DNA of 21,357 nt. It comes from Cyanothece sp. UBA12306. Its GTDB lineage: Bacteria > Cyanobacteriota > Cyanobacteriia > Cyanobacteriales > Microcystaceae. The notes beneath the pieces are model-generated. The model saw only the letters and a list, made by a program, of their open reading frames with translations. It made no database searches and was not told the DNA's origin. The stretch's first letter is position 1; each line of letters begins with the position of its first letter. Both the position numbers and the translations under genes were made by a program. The stretch covers positions 1 to 21,357 of the forward strand of contig DLXW01000068.1 of NCBI GenBank assembly GCA_003448685.1, in the 5' to 3' direction. This document shows positions 15,962-21,357 of the stretch, in pieces.

Positions 15962-16591
15962 TTAGTTACTATGCTCAATTGTTGCTAACAAAGTTTTGAG
16001 CATTAAATAAGAAGATGTTGCTCCTGGATCTTGATGTCCTATACTGCGTTCTCCTAAATAGCTTGCTCGTCCTTTTCTTGCAATTAAAGGAATAGTGCTT
16101 TTCATTCCTGCTTCAGCAGCAGAAACTGCTTGTTTAAGTGCTACCAAAAGTTCAGTTTCTTTGTGATAAGCTTCAATGGCTGGAATAAGAGTATCAAGCA
16201 TAGTTTTATCTTGTAACTTAGCTTTTCCTCTCTGGATAATACCTTCTACACCTGCTTGTAAAAATTCGCCTAATTCTTGTTTAGTTAATTGTTCTTTTTT
16301 ATTTGTTTTTGCACTAGCTTTTAAAAAAAATGTTCCATATAAAGGTCCACTTGCTCCCCCAATAGTAGAAATTAAAGTCATACTAACAATTTTGCAAATT
16401 TCCCCAATGTCTGGAGTGGTAATAGAAGGTAATTTTTCTTGAACTTTTTGAAACCCTCTATTCATATTAATTCCGTGATCTGCATCCCCAATAGCTGCAT
16501 CTAGTTCTGTTAAATAATCTTTATTTTCAGCCATTACTTCAGCTAAAGATTGTAACCAGTCAATAATGTGTTGGTGTGTAATAATCATCAT
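15962..16591 (-). CDS. dhaL: Dihydroxyacetone kinase ADP-binding subunit DhaL
   Basis: 209-residue all-helical nucleotide-binding subunit of the PEP-dependent dihydroxyacetone kinase. ADP stays bound and is rephosphorylated by DhaM. The Mg/ADP triad Asp31, Asp36 and Asp38 lies in LDAAIGDADHG, equivalent to Asp30, 35 and 37 of the E. coli protein. Also visible are GGASGPLYGTFF (78-89), MLDTL (131-135) and the C-terminal GRASYLGERSIGHQDPGATS (174-193). Length matches E. coli DhaL (about 210). Two consecutive ATGs (16591 and 16588) can start it; no Shine-Dalgarno distinguishes them. It lies 44 bases after dhaK and 32 before dhaM. Confidence 0.95.
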   Translation of the reverse strand: MMIITHQHIIDWLQSLAEVMAENKDYLTELDAAIGDADHGINMNRGFQKVQEKLPSITTPDIGEICKIVSMTLISTIGGASGPLYGTFFLKASAKTNKKEQLTKQELGEFLQAGVEGIIQRGKAKLQDKTMLDTLIPAIEAYHKETELLVALKQAVSAAEAGMKSTIPLIARKGRASYLGERSIGHQDPGATSSYLMLKTLLATIEHSN

Positions 16592-16608
16592 TTTTAATTA
16601 TAGTTTTA

Positions 16609-16634
16609 ACTTCTGACTTCTGACTTCTGACTTC
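16609..16634. repeat. Heptanucleotide tandem repeat (ACTTCTG) between dhaK and dhaL
   Basis: Three exact ACTTCTG units plus a five-base partial one fill much of the 44-base spacer between the dhaK stop and the dhaL start. On the coding strand it reads as repeated GAAGTCA, a heptamer type seen as dispersed STRR repeats in cyanobacteria. It begins 18 bases upstream of the dhaL ATG. Confidence 0.85.
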
Positions 16635-16635
16635 G

Positions 16636-17709
16636 TTAAATTCCCCAACGCAAAGAAGGTGTTTTAACGGGAAAATCCCAAAGTTTAATTAATTCATCAT
16701 TCATCTTAACTATTGTAATAGAAACACCTTGCATTTCCAAAGAAGTTATATAGTTACCTACCAAATTACGGACAATTTTTAAGCCTTTTTTTTGACACAC
16801 TTGTGCTAATTTACGATAAACAATATAGAGTTCAGATAGGGGACTCCCTCCCAACCCATTAACCAAAACTAAGATAGAATCTCCAGGGTTGAAAGGAGGA
16901 TCAATTAATTCTATTTCTGTCCAATCTTCTAATTCCATATTCCATTGTCGCACTCGGCGATTATATTTTTGATCTTCAATAATAGAAATAGCTAACATTT
17001 CTGTAATTTCATCAGCAGTTTTTAGATTCATTTTTTCCCTTCCTGGTTCACCATGAATGCCAATTCCCATTTCAATTTCTTGAGCATTTAATTCAAAGGT
17101 AGGGGTTCCTTTAGCTGGTGTAGTGCAGGAAGTTAAGGCCATTCCCATACTACGTCCATTAAGATTAACTTGATGACATAAAGCCTCTATTTGTTTTAAA
17201 TTATATCCAACTTCTGCTGCTGCACCACAAATTTTTTCAGCTATTACTGTTGTCCCAACTCCCCTTCTTCCTTGGGTATAAAGGCTATCTTTGACTGCTA
17301 TATCATCATCAATGATAACATTAGAAACCAAAATTCCTTCACCTATAGCTAATTCTAAAGCCATTTCAAAATTCATTACATCGCCGCTATAATTTTTGAC
17401 AATATTGAGAACCCCGGCCCCTCCATGAACGGTTTTAGCTGCTTCTAACATTTGGTCAGGAGTTGGTGAGGTAAAGATTTCTCCTGGACAAGCTGCATCT
17501 AACATTCCTTGACCGACAAAACCACTATGTAATGGTTCGTGTCCACTTCCTCCACCAGAAATTAAGGCAACTTTATTGTTAATTGGAGCATCTAAACGAT
17601 AGATAAAATTAGGATCAAAGTTTACTTTTAGTAACTCTTGATGAGCTAAGGCTATTCCTTCTAAGGTTTCGTGAATTAAGGTTTCGGGAGTATTAATCAG
17701 TTTTTTCAT
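16636..17709 (-). CDS. dhaK: Dihydroxyacetone kinase substrate-binding subunit DhaK
   Basis: 357-residue subunit that binds dihydroxyacetone covalently through a histidine hemiaminal. GGGSGHEPLHSGFVG (52-66) contains His57, NYSGDVMNFEMA (106-117) contains Asp110, and GIGIHGEPGRE (215-225) contains His219; these match E. coli His56, Asp109 and His218 with a constant +1 offset. GGAGVLNIVKNY and DDIAVKDSLYTQGRRGVGTT are further family blocks. Together with DhaL and the PEP-driven DhaM it converts dihydroxyacetone to DHAP, feeding triose phosphate into central metabolism. First gene of the dha set; menD lies 103 bases upstream on the same strand. Confidence 0.96.
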   Translation of the reverse strand: MKKLINTPETLIHETLEGIALAHQELLKVNFDPNFIYRLDAPINNKVALISGGGSGHEPLHSGFVGQGMLDAACPGEIFTSPTPDQMLEAAKTVHGGAGVLNIVKNYSGDVMNFEMALELAIGEGILVSNVIIDDDIAVKDSLYTQGRRGVGTTVIAEKICGAAAEVGYNLKQIEALCHQVNLNGRSMGMALTSCTTPAKGTPTFELNAQEIEMGIGIHGEPGREKMNLKTADEITEMLAISIIEDQKYNRRVRQWNMELEDWTEIELIDPPFNPGDSILVLVNGLGGSPLSELYIVYRKLAQVCQKKGLKIVRNLVGNYITSLEMQGVSITIVKMNDELIKLWDFPVKTPSLRWGI

Positions 17710-17752
17710 AATTAGTTGGTTGAATTGAGGTTTTGTTGATTCATTTAATATA

Positions 17753-17784
17753 ACCTTATACTTAATCTTAGTAAATCATAAGGT
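17753..17784 (-). promoter_or_regulatory. Inverted repeat upstream of dhaK, candidate operator
   Basis: ACCTTAT (17753-17759) and ATAAGGT (17778-17784) are perfect inverted 7-mers, 25 bases apart centre to centre, lying 44-75 bases upstream of the dhaK ATG in the menD-dhaK spacer. Position and spacing fit a dimeric regulator site. No DhaR-type regulator gene is present in the window, so the binder is unknown. Confidence 0.35.
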
Positions 17785-17812
17785 CTCTATAAAAATAAGA
17801 TGCTAGAATAAA

Positions 17813-19564
17813 TTATAACTCAAGTTCCATAGCTAGTTTATTAAAAGTATCTTGTAACCATAAAGTATCTTTTTTTCGATCAGTTACTATCTCTAAAACT
17901 CTTATTCTTGTCTGCGGTAATTGCTGCAACAAATTTTGGAGATGTGTCCAACTAATAATCTTTTGATAATCGATTTTATAGGTATTACAAAATTGAGAAA
18001 AATCTATGTTTTGTGGCGTAGCAAAAAATTGCTCAAAAGTTGGATTAAATTGAGAAATAGGCAACATCTCAAAAATTCCTCCCCCATTATTATTAATTAA
18101 AACAATAGTTAAATGTCCTTGAAAATGCTGATCAATCAAAAATCCATTAGTATCATGAAGCAAAGCTAAATCACCCGTTAACATAACACTATTTTGAGAT
18201 TGATGTGCTATACCTAAAGCTGTTGATAAGGTTCCATCAATACCATTAGCACCTCGATTGCAATAAGGAACAATTTGATGATAATTAGGCTGCCAAAAAA
18301 ATTCTGCATTCCTGACTGACATACTATTAGCAATAAAAATAGAACTCTTTGTCGGTAAAGCTTGAGACAATAACCAAGCTACTTTACTCTCTAATAAAAA
18401 ATCAACTGACTCTAGAACAAGATCGATTTTTTTTCTCATTTTATTATCTATAGCTTGCCACTCTTTCAGCCAGACTAAATTACTTGAATTATTATTTTTT
18501 AGTCTAGTATTTTTTAAATTAATTTCTTCAACAGAGATTCTTAAATAAGTAGTTTTATTGTGAAGAGGATCAATATTATCAGGACTCGAATCAATAATCC
18601 AATGATTAGGCTCAATTCCTTGTAACCACTTTCTGAGTTCTTTGCTAGTAGGAAAATCTCCAATTTGAATAACCAAATTAGGCACTAAATTTCGAGCCAA
18701 TACCTGATTACGTAAAATTAAATCATAGGTGGTAACTAAGTTAGGATTCAAATGAGCGAAATTCCTAGCTGGTGATAAAGCTTCTGCTAATACAGGATAG
18801 TTAAGAAATTGAGCTAAATCGGCGATCGCTTGACAATAGCTTTCAGGAGATTTAGGATGAGCTACACCGGCGATAATTATTCCCCGTGGTTCAGACAACC
18901 ACTGAGAGGGTAAAGAGACAAAAGAACTTGTTAAACTAATTTGATAATTACTAACAGCATCAAAAAAATTATTAACATCAAAATTAGCTAATGCTTCCCT
19001 AATTTCTGATTGAATAATTGGGGCTAAAGGTTCACGAAAAGGACAATTAAAATGAACCACCCCTGCAGTGGGAAAAAGCGATCGCTCCCAACCATGGATA
19101 ATATTTTGTCGTAAATAACGTAACATTTCTCTTTCTAGAGAAGGAATAGCTAACTCTGTTTGCCAATTCGGATAATTACCATAGAGTTTAACTTGATCAA
19201 TTGCTTGTCCTGCGCGACAATAACGTAATTCTGGAGGACGATCGGCAGTAAAAATCAACAAAGGAACTCGACTTTCGGTTGCTTCGATCACTGCGGGGTA
19301 AAAATTAGCTCCTGCGGTTCCCGAAGTACAAATGATTGCAGTGGGGTTGTGGGTGCGTTTAGCTATCCCCAAGGCGAAAAAACTAGCTGATCGCTCATCT
19401 AAGATAGGAATAGCTTGGATATGAGGATGTTCAGCAAAAGCAACCGCTAAAGGAGTTGAGCGCGAACCTGGACAAATAATAGCAGTGGTAAGTCCTAAAC
19501 GATGAAGAGTTTCCGCGATTAAAGATGACCAGAAGGTGTTAATGTTGCGATAATCGAGAGGCAT
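17813..19564 (-). CDS. menD: 2-succinyl-5-enolpyruvyl-6-hydroxy-3-cyclohexene-1-carboxylate synthase (MenD)
   Basis: ThDP-dependent enzyme joining isochorismate and 2-oxoglutarate in phylloquinone/menaquinone synthesis; in cyanobacteria it supplies the photosystem I quinone. Visible: CPGSRSTPLAVAFAEHP, ILDERSASFFALG with the catalytic ThDP Glu, CTSGTAGANFYPAVIEA, FTADRPPELR, and the C-terminal ThDP/Mg site LTGDLALLHDTNGF followed by LINNNGGGIFEMLPI. The frame extends to a TTG at 19579, but I chose the ATG at 19564 because MPLDYRNINTFW is the usual cyanobacterial N-terminus and no Shine-Dalgarno supports the TTG. That gives 583 residues. No other men gene is adjacent, and the dha genes that follow on the same strand are functionally unrelated. 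Confidence 0.95.
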   Translation of the reverse strand: MPLDYRNINTFWSSLIAETLHRLGLTTAIICPGSRSTPLAVAFAEHPHIQAIPILDERSASFFALGIAKRTHNPTAIICTSGTAGANFYPAVIEATESRVPLLIFTADRPPELRYCRAGQAIDQVKLYGNYPNWQTELAIPSLEREMLRYLRQNIIHGWERSLFPTAGVVHFNCPFREPLAPIIQSEIREALANFDVNNFFDAVSNYQISLTSSFVSLPSQWLSEPRGIIIAGVAHPKSPESYCQAIADLAQFLNYPVLAEALSPARNFAHLNPNLVTTYDLILRNQVLARNLVPNLVIQIGDFPTSKELRKWLQGIEPNHWIIDSSPDNIDPLHNKTTYLRISVEEINLKNTRLKNNNSSNLVWLKEWQAIDNKMRKKIDLVLESVDFLLESKVAWLLSQALPTKSSIFIANSMSVRNAEFFWQPNYHQIVPYCNRGANGIDGTLSTALGIAHQSQNSVMLTGDLALLHDTNGFLIDQHFQGHLTIVLINNNGGGIFEMLPISQFNPTFEQFFATPQNIDFSQFCNTYKIDYQKIISWTHLQNLLQQLPQTRIRVLEIVTDRKKDTLWLQDTFNKLAMELEL

Positions 19565-19589
19565 TAAAAAAGATTCCAATAATTGTTGT

Positions 19590-19637
19590 GCGATCGCTTT
19601 AATGGCGATCGCTTAGAGTTTTTTAATAGGCGATCGC
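19590..19637. repeat. Cluster of three HIP1 octamers in the menD/Uma2 spacer
   Basis: GCGATCGC occurs at 19590-19597, 19605-19612 and 19630-19637, each followed by CTT or CTTT. HIP1 is abundant in cyanobacterial genomes, but three within 48 non-coding bases is dense compared with 13 in the rest of the 21 kb. It sits upstream of the menD start. Confidence 0.9.
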
Positions 19638-19702
19638 TTTTTAGATGAGACTAAAATAACAACAGAAACAATCAATAATTAATCATTAAGGTTTAAAAAA
19701 TT

Positions 19703-20311
19703 ATGCAACATCTTACCACAAACCGAATAAATATTGATGAATTTATCGCCCAATATGGAGATAACGATCACTATGAACTTATTGATGGGGAATTAGTAGA
19801 TATGGAACCCACTGGACTCCATGAACAAGTAGCAGCATTAATTAGTCGAAAATTGAATGTTGAAATTGATCGTCAAAATCTACCGTATTTCATTCCCCAT
19901 CGTTGCTTAATTCAGCCTTTAGGTTCTCTTAGTGCCTTTCGTCCAGATGTGGTTATCCTTAATGAAAATACCCTATCAAATGAGCCCCTATGGACTCGTG
20001 AACCTGTTATTACTTTGGGGAAAACTATTAAGCTAGTGGTGGAAGTGGTTAGCACAAATTGGCAAAATGATTATGCTAGAAAATACGAAGATTATGAGTT
20101 TTTGAAAATCCCCGAATATTGGATTGTAGATTATTTAGGAATTGGGGGTAAGTATTACATCGGTACTCCTAAACAGCCTACAGTCACAATTTGCCAGTTA
20201 GTCAACAATGAATACCAAAAAACTCTTTTGCGTCAAGGAGATGTCCTTGAGTCTTCGTTGTTTCCCCATCTTGAATTAAGCTGTAATCAATTATTTAGTT
20301 TCGGTGATTAA
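19703..20311 (+). CDS. Uma2 family endonuclease-like protein (DUF820)
   Basis: 202-residue PD-(D/E)xK-fold protein of the Uma2 family, which is greatly expanded in cyanobacteria. Key stretches: HYELIDGELVDMEPTGLHEQVAALI near the N-terminus, RPDVVIL (79-85) with the catalytic Asp, VVEVVST (112-118) with the catalytic Glu, and KYEDYEFLKIPEYWIVDY (126-143) with the usual lysine and tyrosine-rich helix. Biological role is unsettled; these proteins are annotated as putative endonucleases and are often linked to mobile or repetitive DNA. No transposase or toxin-antitoxin partner is adjacent. Its TAA shares bases with the stop of the convergent protease gene. Confidence 0.88.
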   Translation: MQHLTTNRINIDEFIAQYGDNDHYELIDGELVDMEPTGLHEQVAALISRKLNVEIDRQNLPYFIPHRCLIQPLGSLSAFRPDVVILNENTLSNEPLWTREPVITLGKTIKLVVEVVSTNWQNDYARKYEDYEFLKIPEYWIVDYLGIGGKYYIGTPKQPTVTICQLVNNEYQKTLLRQGDVLESSLFPHLELSCNQLFSFGD

Positions 20312-21357
20312 TTATCCACAGGAAAAGATCCTGGAAGAACCGATAAAATAATCGGTTTAGGATTACCTTGACGAATTACTTCAACCTCAAGACTTTCCCC
20401 AATAGAACTCAATTCTACCTGTTCTTGAACATCTGTAGCGGTTGTCACTGCTTCACCCCCAACCTTTAAAATAACATCTCCAGGTTCAAATCCAGCCTGA
20501 GCAGCAGGAGAGTCATTAACTACACGAATAACTAATACTCCTTGATTTTGGGTGACCCTAAATTTTAATTTACCCTCTTGATTTATTTCCTTTTGTAATT
20601 CATCATTTAAAGTCACCATGTGAATACCCAAATAGGGATGTTCTGCTTTACCCTTAACAAACAATTGTTGGGCTACCCTTTGGGCTGTTTCAATAGGAAT
20701 AGCAAACCCTAACCCTTGGGCATCTGCGCGAATAGCGGTATTAATTCCCACCACTTCCCCCTCAGAATTGAGCAATGGGCCCCCAGAATTACCAGGATTA
20801 ATTGCCGCATCAGTTTGAATAAATCTTACTCGCTTATCGGGAACTCCTACCTCAGAACTCGATCGCCCCAAAGCACTAATAATACCTACCGTTACTGTAT
20901 TATCTAACCCCAAAGGATTACCAATAGCGATCGCCCATTCTCCAGGTTGTAATTTATCGGCAGTCCCTAATTTCACCGTTGGCAGATTGGTTCCTTCAAT
21001 TTTGACTACTGCCACATCGGTCATTTTATCAACCCCCAACACTTCCCCTTGATATACTTGGCCATCCTTAAGGGTTACTTTAACCTGTTTTGCTCCCTCT
21101 ACTACATGGGCATTAGTTAATAATTGTCCATCTTCAGTCAAAATAAAGCCTGAACCTGTTCCCCTTTCAATATGTTCTCTGGGAATTGGCAGTTCTCCAC
21201 CATGACCAAAAAATCGACGAAAGAAAGGACTTTCAAAAGATTCGTGTACCTGATCTGAAACCTCGCGGGTTGCATCAATACGAACCACAGCCGGCCCTAC
21301 TTTTTGAGCAGCATTGGCAATAAAGTTCAGATTATTAGACTCAGAAGATGGGTTAGG
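20308..21357 (-). CDS. HhoA/HhoB/HtrA-family serine endopeptidase, 5' end outside the window
   Basis: DegP/HtrA-type periplasmic or thylakoid-lumen protease involved in protein quality control. The frame is open to the right edge, adding PNPSSESNNLNFIANAAQKVGPA before VVRIDATREV, so the codon at 21288 (GTG) is internal and the signal peptide or anchor is missing. The trypsin-like domain shows LLTNAHVVEGA (catalytic His), KMTDVAVVKI (Asp) and INPGNSGGPLLN (Ser). One C-terminal PDZ domain follows, with GVLVIRVVNDSPAAQAGFEPGDVIL. A single PDZ domain matches cyanobacterial HhoA, HhoB and HtrA; the sequence here does not let me choose among the three. Confidence 0.94.
   Translation of the reverse strand, partial: PNPSSESNNLNFIANAAQKVGPAVVRIDATREVSDQVHESFESPFFRRFFGHGGELPIPREHIERGTGSGFILTEDGQLLTNAHVVEGAKQVKVTLKDGQVYQGEVLGVDKMTDVAVVKIEGTNLPTVKLGTADKLQPGEWAIAIGNPLGLDNTVTVGIISALGRSSSEVGVPDKRVRFIQTDAAINPGNSGGPLLNSEGEVVGINTAIRADAQGLGFAIPIETAQRVAQQLFVKGKAEHPYLGIHMVTLNDELQKEINQEGKLKFRVTQNQGVLVIRVVNDSPAAQAGFEPGDVILKVGGEAVTTATDVQEQVELSSIGESLEVEVIRQGNPKPIILSVLPGSFPVDN

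Noticed and set aside
19565..19579. Extended MenD start at a TTG codon
   Set aside because: The ATG at 19564 gives the usual cyanobacterial MenD N-terminus; the extra five residues have no support.
19703..20311. Uma2 gene as part of a mobile element or defence island
   Set aside because: No transposase, inverted terminal repeats, toxin-antitoxin pair or nuclease partners are adjacent; solitary Uma2 genes are common in cyanobacteria.
21286..21288. GTG as the start of the HtrA-type protease
   Set aside because: The frame continues upstream to the window edge with family-like sequence (NAAQKVGPAVVRI), so this Val is internal.
1..21357. CRISPR array, tRNA or rRNA genes
   Set aside because: No regularly spaced 25-40 base repeats and no tRNA- or rRNA-like sequence were recognised in any spacer.

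Overview
The window looks like chromosomal DNA from a unicellular, AT-rich cyanobacterium of the Cyanothece/Crocosphaera type. I counted 16 copies of the HIP1 octamer GCGATCGC, which is a cyanobacterial hallmark. Several genes are also typical of that group: a PAP/fibrillin protein, a LivH/NatD-type permease, an HhoA/HhoB/HtrA protease and a solitary Uma2 protein. Genus is an inference from protein flavour; no rRNA or tRNA gene is present to fix it.

Layout, left to right. Positions 1-1067 hold the 3' end of mnmG (tRNA wobble modification), followed on the other strand by a truncated cytosine-5 DNA methyltransferase. A ferredoxin-domain aldo/keto reductase (+) abuts an FkbM-type methyltransferase (-) with no spacer. 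A LivH/NatD-type amino-acid permease and a DHRS1-like short-chain dehydrogenase form a short + strand run that converges on a large membrane-anchored PP2C phosphatase (-). A + strand run follows: comB-type 2-phosphosulfolactate phosphatase, a GT4 glycosyltransferase and a PAP/fibrillin protein. It converges on a MscS-type channel (-). An AEC-family carrier (+) diverges from the channel gene and converges on a - strand block, transcribed in the order menD, dhaK, dhaL, dhaM-ptsI. Last come a Uma2-family protein (+) and the 3' part of an HtrA-type protease (-), cut by the window end.

The most coherent functional unit is dhaK-dhaL-dhaM. DhaM is fused to an HPr domain and a complete PTS enzyme I, so one 796-residue protein appears to carry the whole phosphate relay from PEP to DhaL. 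DhaL then supplies ADP/ATP-mediated phosphoryl transfer to dihydroxyacetone held by DhaK. All expected DhaK and DhaL active-site residues are present. No DhaR or glycerol dehydrogenase is visible. The other genes look like housekeeping or accessory singletons whose neighbourhood does not define a pathway.

Non-coding DNA is scarce: no gene-free stretch exceeds about 210 bases, and convergent pairs are packed to the point of sharing stop codons. Within the spacers there are two heptanucleotide tandem repeats, a cluster of three HIP1 sites, a 14-bp palindrome, a pair of spaced direct repeats and an inverted repeat upstream of dhaK. I did not find a clearly new defence or mobile system. The best leads are the self-contained Dha phosphorelay and the kinase-like domain in front of the PP2C phosphatase.
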